A stretch of DNA of 64,000 nucleotides from contig JBHGNT010000014.1 of the NCBI GenBank assembly GCA_043228905.1, positions 12,152,001 through 12,216,000 on the forward strand, written 5' to 3'. The stretch is from Azolla caroliniana. Taxonomy: Eukaryota > Polypodiophyta. Of this stretch, positions 30,183-41,350 are shown in pieces; the stretch's first letter is position 1, and the number at the start of each line of letters is the position of its first letter. A program made the translations under genes and the position numbers. A model generated the notes under the pieces. The model was given only the letters and a program-made list of their open reading frames with translations. It made no database searches and had not been told where the DNA came from.

Positions 30183-30543
30183 TGTTGGGTGCGTAACCCA
30201 GTGCGTAGACTACGTGTGTAAAACAGTACGCATAACGTGGCCGTATCGGAGCGTAAACCGAAAGGCCGTTAGTATGGTATTCCTCGTAAGGAATAATTTT
30301 GGGAGTTAGTGTAGTAGGCTCATTTATGAGCAGTCAATTACTGTCAGTACTTGTGTCAGCCCAATAGTCAGGGCTTGTATAAAAGGTGTCCTTATTTTGA
30401 AATAGAAATGAGTTTTTTGTTCTCTCTCTTTGTCTCTCCCTCTCCCTCTCCATCTCTGCATTTTCTGTGTTTTACCAAATTGTCGTTCTCCGAACTGTGT
30501 ACTCTATGTTTCGCATACGCTTCCGCACACGTATTCTTTTACA
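30183..30543 (+). repeat. CopC 5' LTR
   Basis: 361 bp, TGTTGGG...TTTTACA. TATAAAAGG near 30377. U3 palindrome TATTCCT-CGTA-AGGAATA near 30279-30296, echoing the one in CopE. CT-rich leader. Confidence 0.85.
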
Positions 30544-30555
30544 TGATATCAGAGC
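30544..30555 (+). other. CopC primer-binding site
   Basis: TGATATCAGAGC, the initiator-Met type TGGTATCAGAGC with one change. Confidence 0.85.
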
Positions 30556-30651
30556 GCGAGGGTTGAAGTCCTTTGTAACCGACATAAAATCTTGTGACAG
30601 AGACATAGTTGAGTTGTTATTCTTGGCCTTCGGAAAAGATAAGACAGCAAC

Positions 30652-31490
30652 ATGGACAGAGGAATGGGAAGCTCGCTACTGACTGAGAAGCTCGACAAGA
30701 GCAACTATGCATCTTGGTCGTACAAGATGCACCAGTACCTGCTTGGTCATGGCAATTGGAGTTATGTCGAAGGAGATAATGATACAACACCCGAATCGAC
30801 ACATAGGGATTTTTCAACTTGGGAACAGGCGACAAGTAGAGTTCTCTACTGCTTTGCGTCCTGTGTGAGTGACCAGCTATTGAGCCATATTCGGGATGCG
30901 AAGACACCAAAGGACACATGGGCGAATCTCAAGAAGATTTTCACCGCTAGCACCACATCCAGGAAGCTTCAACTCAGGCAGGAGTTGAGCAATGTTCGAC
31001 AACGAGATATGTCGATGGCTGATTATACCTCTAAGATCAAAGAAATCTGCGACTCTCTCGCCTCCATCAACGTGAATGTCAAGGAAGATGAGATGGCACA
31101 AGTTTTTCTTGGTGGGTTAGCGTCAAAGTTCGAAGCTTTCCGAACGGCATTCTGTACGAGGGAGAATCCTCCTACGTTCTTTGAGCTTCAGTCAATGTTG
31201 CTTGTGGAGGAAAATCACGCGGGTGCGTTGACAAGTACGCACGCCGACGGCAAGATGCTGTACACGGAGGGAGATAGGCCCGTGGTCGTGGCGAACGAGG
31301 CGGATCAGTGCGCAATGGAGGCGGCCGAAAAGAGCAGAATGGATGGCATAATTGAAATGTCGGCAACAATTCCTAACCCTCCGGAAGTAGGGGGAGTCAT
31401 GGCGCTAGAAGCTAGCAAGAGAAGGCCGTGACAGAATCCTTGTATTGTGGCAAGAAAGGCCACAAGGAGAGTGAGTGCTAGAAAAAGAAA
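30652..31490 (+). pseudogene. CopC Gag
   Basis: A 259-codon open frame to 31431 with the UBN2-type capsid (NYASWSYKMHQYLLGHGNW, LLSHIRDAKTPKDTWANLKK, DYTSKIKEICDSLASINVNV, FFELQSMLLVEENH). After one frameshift comes a zinc knuckle, LYCGKKGHKESEC (about 31438-31480). The first Cys of the usual CX2C is Leu-Tyr-Cys here, so the knuckle is damaged. Confidence 0.88.
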
Positions 31491-32913
31491 GCCGATTCGG
31501 ACAAAGACAGATCAAGCAGAAGAGACGCAGGAAGGCATCAAAAGTCACACTACACTGAGGACTCCGAACGAGCCGGAAATAGTTCGGACCCTACCTTCGT
31601 AATGAAGCACAAGGCCAATTCAATGGCCATGAACACCTCGAAATCAAGCGAGGTGTGGTATGTTCATTCCAGAGCATCAAATCATATGAGGAGTCACAAG
31701 GAATGGTTCTTGTACTTGGAGAAGCCGAAAAAGCAAAGAGTGGCCGAAACTGGAGATGACACTCCGCATACCATCTAACATGTCGGTAAAGTTCCCCTCA
31801 GCCATGACGGGCAGAAAGGGAAAATCTTGAACGCGCTACACGTCCCGACAATAACCAAGAACCTTGTCTCGGTCGGACAGATCGTCGACCAAGGTATGGA
31901 AGTTCGACTCACGCATCTTGGCTGCTTCATAGAAGAGGAAGGCAAAGTAATCGCGCAAGGGCGTCGTGAAGTGAGGATGTTTATCCTCGAAACCAACAAT
32001 GTGGGCACTGCTATGTTTGCAAAAGGGCAAAAAGTCGAGTTGGACATCGACCTGTGGCATAAGCGGTTTGGCCATATTAACTTCCCGTGGCTTTGTGAAA
32101 TGCAGACAAAGTAAAATTGTGTTCGGCTTGCCGAATTTTCGAGGCCGGAATGGCCAAGTCTACGAAGCCTGCCAGATGGGAAAACAACATTGACTTCCAT
32201 TCCCCAACGAGCATAATCGTAGTCGAAATCCGTTGTATTTGATCCATTCGGATGTGTGGGGTCCGGCACAAAATGTGAGTCTCGGTGGAAGTCGTTACTT
32301 TGTAACCTTCATCGACGACTTCACTCAGCACACGTGGGTATGCACGATCGTGAAGACGAGCGAAGTCTTCGCATGTTTCCTTAAGGTGAAGAGCCTTGCA
32401 GAAAGGGAAACAGGCCATAAGATCAAAGGTCTACGGTCCGATTGTGGGAAGGAATACTTCTCCGACCAATTCATGAGTTATCTATAGATGGAGGGAATTC
32501 GACGCGAATTCTCGTGTAGATACATGCCGCAGTAGAACGGCGTGGCCGAGCGGAAGAATTGGACAATCGAAGAAGCGGCCAGGGCAATGCTTGTAGAGAA
32601 GCATATGCCGAAATTCTATTGGACTGAAGCCATGAGGACGACTGTCTACCTGCAGAATCGGACTTCTGCTAATTGAGGAGTGTTGCCACATGAATTGTAT
32701 TTCGGGAAGAATCCAAACTTGGCACTCTTGAGGATTTTCGGTAGCATTGCATATGTGCATGTGCCGAAGGAAAAGAGGAAGAAGTTGGACGCCAAAGCCG
32801 AAAAGTGCATCTTAGTCAGCTATCTAGATGAGCAAAAGGGGTATAAGTGTTACCACCCCCGAACAAAGGAAGTGCGCGTAAGTCGAGATGTCGTGCTCGA
32901 CGAGTCTGCTTAG
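31491..32913 (+). pseudogene. CopC protease and integrase
   Basis: VWYVHSRASNHMRSH at about 31653-31697 is the protease site with both Asp and Gly of DSG lost (HSR). NLVSVGQIVDQGMEV and DLWHKRFGHINFPW (zinc finger His) follow. Then HSDVWGP, FIDDFTQHTW, RSDCGKEYFS (second catalytic Asp) and, after a TAG, NGVAERKNWT with the Glu. FGSIAYVHVPKEKRKKLD and YKCYHPRTKEVRVSRDVV close the integrase. Five or more stops. Confidence 0.87.
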
Positions 32914-33397
32914 TGGTACTTGCCTTCCCCTCCACTATCTCATGACTCCATTCCGAATTCTGAAGAAGAAGTTAGAGAGGCTGAGATGCCTCAGCATGAT
33001 GAGGACATTGGAGCTCTGAGAGAGAGAGTCCGATCTCATTTTGGCTAAGTGGGCCGAATGAGGGGTTGGACCGAAATGGCCAACCAAATGAAGAGACACG
33101 AGTAGTGAAGACTCAGCTGTGATGTCCTCGCCTAAAGAACCGAAGAGACGGTTTACGCGCAAGGAGAAAGGGAAGAAAAAGATGTTGGAGTACGATTTCG
33201 ACAATGCTGAGTCAGATCAGAGCGAGTCTGACTACGGAAAAACTGAAAAGGAACCTCCACGGAAGAGGTCGACATTAGCTGAAAAGGTTGTGAAATCAGG
33301 TAATCATGAATTGCACTGATCTACCCACTAGAAGAACCCCGTAAAGAGATACGGGTATAATGAGTACATGCCGCACCATTACGTGTACATGACATGA

Positions 33398-34269
33398 GTG
33401 GCGGAAGTGCGTGAGCCAGAGAGCTACGTAGAAGCGGAGAATGACGCCAACTGGCATGCCGCGATGGAGGAAGAGATGCGTACTTTGACTGATAATGAGA
33501 CTTGGGATCTGGTTTGCACACCGAAGGGTGTAAAGCCGATCGGATGTAGGTGGGTGTATAAAGTGAAATACAATACCAACGGCTCAATCAATCGATACAA
33601 GGCCCATTTGGTTGCGAAAGGCTACGCGCAGAAGCACGGCGTAGATTATGACGACACCTTCGCACCGGTTGCGAAGATGACTACCGTGCGTGTTCTGCTA
33701 ACCGTAGCTGCGGCAAAGGGGTGGCACTTACATCAGATGGATGTAAAGAATGCGTTTCTACAAGGTGATCTTAAGGAACAGGTGTACATGGTACAACCCC
33801 CCGAATGAAAACTTTGGCAGTTTGCCGACTGAAGAAGTCACTCTACGGACTTAAGCAAGCCCCACGAGCCTGGAACGTGAAGATTACGCACCAGTTGCGT
33901 AGGATGGGGTTTACGACGTCGAAATCGAACTCTTCACTATTTGTTCGACAAGGTCAATATGGATCGGTTAGCCTTCTATTGTATGTTGATGATTTAGTCA
34001 TTGCCGGTGCCGACCTGGATGAAATCCGTCGTGTAAAGGCTCAGCTTGCGGCATCATTTGAAATGAAGGATCTTGGAGACCTTCATTACTTCCTCGGGAT
34101 CGAAGTGATCCGTGCCCCCGAAGGCATATTGATCAGCGAGCATCATTATGCGCTGAATATGCTCTTCAAGTTTGGGATGGTCAATTGTAAGCCCATCTCG
34201 ACCCCTCTAGATAGAAACACAAAGCTTTGCCGAGATTCGGGAAAGGCATGCGACCCGACACGGTTTTGA
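33398..34269 (+). pseudogene. CopC reverse transcriptase
   Basis: Two in-phase open stretches (33398-33808, 33805-34269) split by a TGA or frameshift near 33806. [71 protein letters not shown] and LLLYVDDLVIAGADL give a complete palm with the YVDD box. The best-preserved part of CopC. Confidence 0.9.
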
Positions 34270-34284
34270 TAGATTGTCGAAAGC

Positions 34285-34905
34285 TTGATATATTTGACGA
34301 TCACCAGGCCAAACCTCAGCTACCCGGTCGGACTGATCAATCAGTTCATGTCGCAGCCTACGGCCAAACACTTTCAGTGCACACAAAGGATATTGCGATA
34401 TGTCCACAGCACGAAAGACATGGTGTTGCTGTATCGAGCAAGCGTAGCCAAACAGATGGTTGGCTACACGGATGCCGATTGGGCCGGAAACGCCAGTGAT
34501 CATAGATCCACATCCGGATACGCCGTCTCATTAGGCAGTGCAACAATTGCGTGAAGTAGCAAGAAGCAGCCGATAGTAGCACTTTCGAGCATGGAGGCCG
34601 AATATCGAGGGGCGACTATCGCTACGTGCGAAGTCATTTGGCTGAAACGACTATTACGGGATCTGCATGTGGAGGTGTCTGATCCGACGAAGATCTATTG
34701 AGACAACCTTAGCAGTATCCACCTCGCAAAAAACCTTGTATTCCGCGCCCAGACCAAGCACATTGAGGTGCATTACCATTTTGTCCGTGAGCGGGTCCTT
34801 TCAGGTGAAGTCGAACTAGCGTATGTTCCGACGGATCGACTAGTTACCGACCTTTTCACCAAGCCTCTTGGTCTCAACAAGTTGCGGCATTTCTCGGGTG
34901 AGCAT
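34285..34905 (+). pseudogene. CopC RNase H
   Basis: VGYTDADWAGNASDHRSTSG (first Asp pair), AVSLGSATIA, then after a stop VALSSMEAEYRGATIATCEV (Glu block), and DNLSSIHLAKNLVFRAQTKH with HIEVHYHFVRERV. Ends TDLFTKPLGLNKLRHF. One or two stops. Confidence 0.87.
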
Positions 34906-35174
34906 GGGTTGCATCACCTCGGAGCAGAGGTGATCATTGCGGCGGAAGTGACCGTGATGCGGAGTTGGATGAAGAACTTGATTTCGGGCCAGCTAAAGAA
35001 GCCGATGAAGAGAGCAAGGGTCGTAATCGTAGGGAAAAGCCGAGAACAACCGAATTAGGGGGAGGTAAGGCCAAGACCAAGACGTGGTCTGACATTGTCA
35101 AAGGCCTAAAGACTGAAGAAGAATTGGAGACAGCCAGTTCGGATGTAAGTGGAATTGTAGTCAAGTACTGTTAG
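34906..35174 (+). pseudogene. CopC post-RNase H tail
   Basis: In a second phase, 34965-35174 reads MDEELDFGPAKEADEESK, a basic run, then KTKTWSDIVKGLKTEEELET. The last block is matched in CopE. A module of this family beyond the usual end of Copia Pol, now fused to LTR sequence by deletion. Confidence 0.5.
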
Positions 35175-35389
35175 TACTTGTGTCAACCCAATAGTTAGGG
35201 CTTGTATAAAAGGTGCTCACTAAGCACGAAATATGTACAGAGTGTCATTATTTTGAAATAGAACTGAGTTGTTTTCTTTCTGTGTCTCTATCTCTCCATC
35301 TCTGCGTTTTCTATGTTTTACCAAACTGTCATTCTCCGAACTGTGTACTTTGTGTTTCGCATAGACTTCCGCACACGTATTCTTTTACA
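35161..35389 (+). repeat. CopC 3' LTR, 5'-truncated
   Basis: 229 bp matching the 5' LTR from 30334 on. Carries about 28 bp around GCTCACTAAGCACG that the 5' LTR lacks but CopE has, so the 5' LTR has the deletion. Confidence 0.85.
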
Positions 35390-35394
35390 CTGCC

Positions 35395-36290
35395 GTCTGC
35401 AACGCTTCGGCCTTGAACTCCAACTTTAGTTCGGCTTGTTGGAGCATTGCCATCACCCTCTCTTGGATCATCTGGTTGATACATTTCGCCACTGCATTCT
35501 TCATGGGTGTGTATGGAACGGTCTTTGTATGTCTGACCCCTTTGTGAGACAGGTACTATTTGAAGGCTTAGGAGGTGTATTCACCTCCATTGTCGGCTGA
35601 GAGTGTCTTAACTCTGTATCCTGATCAGTTCTCCACTTCAATTGTCCACCGAGTGAAGACCTTGAGCACTTCGTCTTTCGACCTAATCGAATAGGCCCAA
35701 ACCTTCCGTATACAGTCATCTACAAATGTGATGAAATATCGGGAGCCACCTAGTGATCGTTCAGGCATAGGTCCACATATATTTGTGTGAACGAGCTCTA
35801 CAAGCTATCGTATCATCTCGTAATGGAGAGAGTGTGGATTTAGAGTTTGTTTCCCGTATTGACAATACTCGCAGAAGTTCTTCTTTGCTTCGAGTTTCAG
35901 AATGTAGCCGATCGAATCCGGCTTGAGACATATGACCGAGTCTGCCATGCCATAGGTTCGGGTTGGTCTTTTTAGCTACATTCATGGCCCCTTGTAGATT
36001 GATCTCCATCATTCGGTACAAGTTGTTGTACTTGTGCCCACTTCTGATTCTTAGGTTTCCGTGTGTAATCATCCATGCCAACTCATTGAGAGTCGTTCGG
36101 TACCCATCTTCGGCTAACATGCCGATGGAGACCAGACTCCTCTTTAGATCGGGTACTTGCCGAACTTGGTGCAAGGTGATCATGTTGCCATTCGGCAGTC
36201 AGATGGGGACCTCTCCAATCCTTCCGATTATGCACTCTTGCCCATTGCCTAGTCACACTGTGTCGCTGGCTTCCGCCAAATAGTTCGAAA
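35395..36290 (-). pseudogene. CopD protease-to-integrase region
   Basis: From the right: WLLDLVATFHVT is the protease site with DSG changed to DLV. VRQVPDLKRSLVSIGMLAED and NLWHGRLGHMSQAG (zinc finger) follow. Then FVDDCIRKVWAY, LSADNGGEYTS (second Asp), and NAVAKCINQMIQERV, where the third catalytic Glu has become Lys. Joins EALQTA at CopC. Many stops. Confidence 0.83.
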
Positions 36291-36490
36291 ACCACTCGAT
36301 GTTCGAGGTCACGTGGAATGTGGCAACCAAATCCAGCAACCACGTATGTGTGTCTTGTGCATTGTACAGGACTTCTCCGATCATCAAGTCCTCTAAGGAG
36401 AGGATTTCTCCTGATTGGGTGTTGGCAACATTGACCTTGTTGTCGATTGGAGAGTGGTTTGAGTCGGATCGTCCTCGATCCCGCTCAGAT

Positions 36491-37262
36491 CGCTAACCAC
36501 TCTCTTTCCTCTTGATTGACGAGCAGTCAGAAATGTTGTGACCGTCAGTGAGTGCAGAATTCGCATGATCTACTCATTCTTGACTTTGACCGTTGTTGGT
36601 CTCCCCTTGTTCTCGATCTACTACAATTTCGATCGGTTCTATTGGCTTGTTCTCGGTCGAGTGATGGGCTTCTGCCGACTCATCGATGGTAAGTCTCATC
36701 GATTTTTGCCGAATGTCCTTTGTGAGGACTTGGCCGACTGTTTCCTCTAGATTCAGATTTGGTCAGCTATTGGCAAATGTCGTGCAAAATACCTCCCAAC
36801 TCGCCGGCAAGCTCAATAGGAGGGCAAGGGCTTTCACTTCTTCTTCGAAGTTAATCCCTTGAGAGGAGAGTTCAGATATCACCCGACTGAAGGTGTTGAT
36901 GTGGGAGGTGGTTGGATTGGTTTCTCTCATCTTCATGTTGAACAGTTGTTGAATCAATATCAATTTTTAAGATGAGGACTTCTTTTCGTACACAGCGTGC
37001 AACTTCTCCCATAACGAGAATGATGTCGTTTCCATGGCCATGCTAAAGTAGACATTTTTGGTCATATGCATTTGAATGATGGAGTGCAAGATTTCATCTA
37101 TGGATCTCCACTCCTCAGTTGTCATAGAAGCAGGTTTTTCACTGTGTCGAATGGCTTCGACCTGTCTTTTGATGATCATCACATCCAACATCATCTCCTT
37201 CCACATGGAGAAGTTTTTGCCGTCAAACTTTCAGATTTCAACTCCTGTACCGGATGTTGAAG
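36491..37262 (-). pseudogene. CopD Gag
   Basis: Minus-strand start ATGGCTTCAACATCCGG at 37262 after the primer site. MWKEMMLDVMIIKRQVEAI and then SFSLWEKLHAVYEKKSSS, one stop, LQLF-like QQLFNMKMRETNPTTSHINT and LLLSLPASWEVF: Copia capsid. Zinc-knuckle region degraded. Confidence 0.82.
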
Positions 37263-37351
37263 CCATGTTCTTTTTTAAAGTGAGATTTTTACTAACCTTG
37301 TCTTTTCTTTCAGCTTTTCTCTGTTGTTTTTTTGCCGCTAAACAACAAGCC

Positions 37352-37363
37352 GCTCTAATACCA
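37352..37363 (-). other. CopD primer-binding site
   Basis: Minus-strand TGGTATTAGAGC, the initiator-Met type with one change, 2 nt inside the 5' LTR. Confidence 0.88.
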
Positions 37364-37365
37364 GT

Positions 37366-37652
37366 TGAAGGATATGGGGTTTGATATGTAGGCAGAAGTA
37401 TGTGAGGACTTGTAGGTTATGTGCACAACAAACAACACAAAGAGTATGAGTGAGGAAATGATGGAAACACAAACACAATTCGAAGCTCTAATGGAAGCTC
37501 TCGTTATTCTATTACTCTTAGATTTTTAGAAACTCTAGATACAAGAATTATTTGTTACAGTGTTAGGTTAGAGCTTATATACTAAGCCCTTACTATTTGG
37601 ACGTGTTCACACTAAGACACAAAGTGGAAGGAGACAACCTTTTATGCCAACA
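37366..37652 (-). repeat. CopD 5' LTR
   Basis: 287 bp. Minus-strand start TGTTGGCATAAAAGG and end CCTTCA. TATATAAG on the minus strand near 37578. Confidence 0.8.
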
Positions 37653-38617
37653 AGATGCTTACGAATTCTGCCGACAATGCAACCTCTACCAACGCATGGG
37701 TCAACCTACCGAGCGAGCTTGAATGCCCCACCAGCTGATCCTTCTGCTCGAGCCGTTCCAGAAGTTGGGGTTGGATTTCATCGGCCCACTCAAACCGGTC
37801 GCGGTCCGAACCGGAAATCAATACATTATTGTCGTGATTGATTACTGCACCAAGTGGGTCGAAGCAAAAGCGCTTCGGGACAACACGACGACTTCCACAG
37901 CAAAATTTGTTTACAAATACCTTTGGTGCAAATTCAGTTGTCCTATCGAGTTATTGAGTGACCAGGGAGGTCACTTCATCAACAAAATCATTTAAGAGCT
38001 CACAACTCATTACGCGGTGATACATAAAAAGAGTACACCATACTATCCACAAGCGAATGGCCTTTGGGCAAAAATCGAACTGATTGGGATGACAAACTGC
38101 ACAACGCGCTTTGGGCTTACTGCACTACGTTTAAGACCAAAGTCCATGCCTTTTCGGTTGGCATTTGGATTAGAAGCCATAATGCCAATCGAATTTCAAA
38201 TTTCGAGCTTACGCGTGTAAATTTCGAAAAGAATCCCTGAAACCGAGTCAAAACAACAAAGACTTGAACAACTACTCGAACTCAGGGAAGATCGTCTTAC
38301 CAGTCTAAGCCATCTTCAGCAAGGTTAGTGATGGCGGAAAGCTTTTGTCGATCGTCATCGAAAAGGGAATGAACAACAATTCGAAATTGGCCAGGTAGGT
38401 CTAGTTTTCCAAACTCGGCTCAGTTTGATGTCGGGAAAGCTCTGGATCCAATGGATAGGTCCATTCTAGATTTATTGATAAGTTTAACGAGACTTTTCAA
38501 CTCGGCACATTAGCAGGATAAATTATGCAGAAATGGGTCAATGGGTTCCGATTGAAACCATACATCAGCCATACACCACTCAACCCATTTGCCAACAAAA
38601 CGAACATCTACGGTTGG
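37653..38617 (+). pseudogene. GYP-F integrase
   Basis: Resumes GYP-F after CopD. Zinc-finger end CRQCNLYQRMGQPT, then FQKLGLDFIGPLKPVA (first Asp), IDYCTKWVEAKALRDNT, LLSDQGGHFINKI (second Asp), HKKSTPYYPQANGL. The Glu region after NGL is lost by a frameshift or deletion. AIMPIEFQISSLRV and RQQRLEQLLELREDR follow, then the degraded C-terminal barrel (IQWIGPF, WVPIETI) to about 38617. Several stops. Homologous along its length to GYP-G. Confidence 0.87.
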
Positions 38618-39001
38618 CCCGAGGTAGGTGACATGCACGCTCACGGGGAACTTCGCCCTAATCATGGTAACTAATCCACCTACCAAAAAATGTATATTAA
38701 ATGTACAAAAAAAAGAAGCCCACCAAGTGTTATTTAAGCAATGCACGCAGAACGAGAAAAGAAAGTACAAACCAATCCCGACGCGTGGCCTTAAAACCTA
38801 ATAATGGTAGGAAAGATTCTAAATCTAGAGCACAAGGCCATAGTTCGGGAAACAAAGCATATACAAAAAGATGGGCACCATAGGCATAGAGGTCACTAAC
38901 GCACAGAAGCACACAACCCTCAAGCTTTCTTTCCAAGCTCTTCACTTTCTTGCTCTCCGTATTGAAGCTCTCAATCTTACTCTCAATCAACTGAGCCAAA
39001 C
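38618..39001. other. GYP-F spacer between integrase and the post-pol ORF
   Basis: No coding signal. Has an A-rich stretch near 38700. GYP-G has a spacer of about 140 bp in the same place. Confidence 0.5.
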
Positions 39002-39707
39002 ATGTCACTCGAGGTCTCCATGGAGCTCCGCACCTGGTTGAGCAGGCACGGCCTAGGTGGATACCTGAAAGTTGTAGATGCACCGCCCCACCCTGAAGCC
39101 CAAGAAATCGGCCTGCGCTTGAACCCCAACACCATCACAGATGACCAAATTCGGTTAGTTTTGGGTTTGAAACAGGGCGGCCATCATGAGATCGAGGTCC
39201 CACCTCAACATGTCTTCTAAGCCCATTTCAGGGAATACTCGGTTTCGGCAAAAGCCTATCGCATGCAAGGCGGGTCGAATGAGTTCTTTGGAGACCTAGC
39301 CAGGTTTCTCCTTGAAATTGCATGTGTGCACGCCAACAGCTATGGCATGCCAAAAAAGAAAGCGGGGATCATCATCACTGCCTACAAAGGTTGCATGCTC
39401 GATTGGGGGTCCATCGCCAGGGAAGGTGTCAGAGCCAGTCTTTTGGCCTTGCAAGTAGGCAAGAGGTTAATCCCTGCCTTAGCACACTATCTACCCCAAG
39501 CGACATTCCGCAACCGCCCCTTGGCGAAACCCTGCCCTCCCTGCCCCGTCCACACCGACCAAGCGACAACAGGATTTACAATTTGCCCAGGTAGAATGGC
39601 AGCACATCATTCCTGCATAGACTCTAAACATCCCCACAACCGACACAGGCAACCAACGTTCAGGAGTAGACTTGGAAACCCTCTCAAGAAGGCAAGACAC
39701 AACCTTC
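39002..39707 (+). pseudogene. GYP-F post-pol ORF, N-terminal domain
   Basis: Same-strand ORF after integrase. One TAA (39218-39220) splits an otherwise protein-like frame: ELRTWLSRHGLGGYLKVVDA, PPHPEAQEIGLRLN, then RFLLEIACVHANSYGMPKKK and AGIIITAYKGCMLDWGSIA. It aligns throughout with GYP-G 61516-60842 (DGYIRVAEAPPHPDA, KFLLEVGCIHVNAYGMPKQK). A Pro-rich hinge begins (LAKPCPPCPVH). Cut at 39707 by LARD-A and continued at 47333. No membrane segment or protease/polymerase motif. Function unknown. Confidence 0.65.
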
Positions 39708-40134
39708 TGTCACGGACACACCAAGCGTGGACTAAGACGGAGCACGGATGATGAGACTATGACGGAGCAATGACGGAATGACACAAGAGCATAAAGATAG
39801 ATATGAAGATCATGGAGATACGATTGGGCGAAACGAGAATACTAGATTGATATGTCCATGACTGGCGTTGTTCACCTTGAATTCCTTCAAGGTAAACTCA
39901 ACTATTTATACTAAGTGGCATGCATACCTGTTGCACGCATGTGATACAATAGAGCATGTAGGCAATAGGTATGCATGCATGTGCCAAGTGTTAATAATAC
40001 AAGGGAGAAATTATGCACATGACGCTAGCTAAAACCTACAATGAGGAAGTATATGCATGATTATATGCTAGATGTGTGGTTAACAGATAACACTCAATTA
40101 TAACATGGTTATGTCAAGAGTTTGAATCTTGACA
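39708..40134 (-). repeat. LARD-A 3' LTR
   Basis: Minus-strand TATAAATAG from 39910, and AAGGTGAACAA at 39878-39868, 32 nt downstream. The terminus holds GTCAAGAGTTTGAATCTTGA, a stem-loop like a tRNA T arm. Confidence 0.9.
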
Positions 40135-40150
40135 TTATCCCCCCTCCAAC
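40135..40150 (-). other. LARD-A polypurine tract
   Basis: Minus-strand TGGAGGGGGGATAA abuts the 3' LTR. Confidence 0.8.
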
Positions 40151-40239
40151 GATGCCTTCCCAAATCGTTTGTCGGCTTAAGGGGATATTGTTGATGAAAA
40201 TCTTAGATCACCTCCAAAGTATTTTGTAAATCCTAGAAA

Positions 40240-41350
40240 AGGAGTAACCCTTCCACAAGACGAGGTATTTAACACCAACGGGCATGAGTGACCATGTGTG
40301 GGCCTTGCGTAGAACTGGAACACAAATATCAATGGGTGTGAGCGACCATGTACTGTCCTCACGGGGAGCATGAACACCAAGGGGCATGAGTAACCATGTC
40401 GGGTCCTTGCCGGGAACTGGAACGGTCCTCGCTGAGAGTTGGAATACGAACACCAACGGGTGTGAGCAACCATGTTGTCCTCACCGAAAAATGGAACACA
40501 AACGAGTGAGCGACCATGTGGCCCTCATAGGGAACATGAACATGAATGGGAGTAATCGACCATGTGTGGTCCTCACCGGGATCTGGAACACCAAGGGGCA
40601 TGAGTAACCATGTCGGGTCCTTGCCGGGAACTGGAGCGGTCCTCGTTGAGAGTTGGAATACGAACACCAACGGGTGTGAGCAACCATGTTGTCCTCACCG
40701 AAAAATGGAACACAAACGAGTGAGCGACCATGTGGCCCTCATAGGGAACAGGAACATGAATGGGAATAATCGACCATGTGTGGTCCTCTCTAGGATCTGG
40801 AACACGAACAATAGCTGGAGTGAGCGGCCATGTGTGGTCCTCACCAGAGACTGGAACACGAACGGGAGTGAGCGACCATGCGGCCCTCACTGGGAACAGG
40901 AACACGAATGGGAGTGAGCGGCCATGTGCGGCCCTCACTGGGAACAAGAAACGAACGGGAGTGAGCAGCCATGTGTTGCCCTCACCGGGAACAGGAACAC
41001 GAACGGGCATGAGCTACCATGCGGCCCTCACCGGGAACTCGAACACGAACGGGCGTGAGCGACCATGCGGCCCTCGCCAGGAACTCAAACATGAACGTGT
41101 GTGAGAAACCATGCGGCGCTCACCGGGAACTCGAACACGAACAGGCGTGAGCGACCATGCAATCCTCACTGGGAACTAGAACACGAACACCGATGGGAGT
41201 GAGCGGTTGTGCACCTCACCGGGAACTGGAACACGAACACCAACGGGAGTGAGTGGCCTTGTGCGGCCCTCACCGGGAACTACAACACGAACACCAACGG
41301 GAGTTAGCGGTCTTGTGCGGCCCTCACCGGGAACTAGAACACGAACACGA
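40240..41350 (-). repeat. Minisatellite array, 46-54-bp units, inside LARD-A
   Basis: Some 20 units built on CCCTCACCGGGAAC, ACACGAACACC-type and GGGAGTGAGCGACCATG blocks. A higher-order unit of 214 bp (from 40381 and again from 40595) is nearly identical, showing recent amplification. Several minus-strand frames stay open (VRVPVPGEGRTRPLTPVG), but unit lengths are not all multiples of three, so one conserved protein is unlikely. Confidence 0.88.

Larger units (their letters stand above)
30183..35389 (+). mobile_element. CopC: degenerate Ty1/copia element inside CopD
   Basis: Plus-strand Copia with 5' LTR 30183-30543, gag-pol and a partial 3' LTR 35161-35389. Target duplication CTGCT (30178-30182) and CTGCC (35390-35394). 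Removing the element restores CopD integrase. A deletion fused the end of the coding tail to the middle of the 3' LTR, removing the polypurine tract. Protease Asp and Gly are mutated. Not competent. Confidence 0.88.
27228..37652 (-). mobile_element. CopD: degenerate Ty1/copia element holding CopC
   Basis: Minus-strand Copia inserted in GYP-F integrase. Target duplication GGATG (27223-27227) and AGATG (37653-37657). Removing it restores TQKD-AYEF. LTRs at 27228-27509 and 37366-37652, primer-binding site at 37363-37352, gag to RNase H between, split by CopC (30183-35389). Many stops, protease motif lost and integrase Glu changed. An old element. Confidence 0.88.

Noticed and set aside
40240-41350. 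CRISPR-like array
   Set aside because: Units vary throughout with no constant repeat/unique spacer pattern, and the DNA is plant nuclear. It is a minisatellite inside an LTR element.
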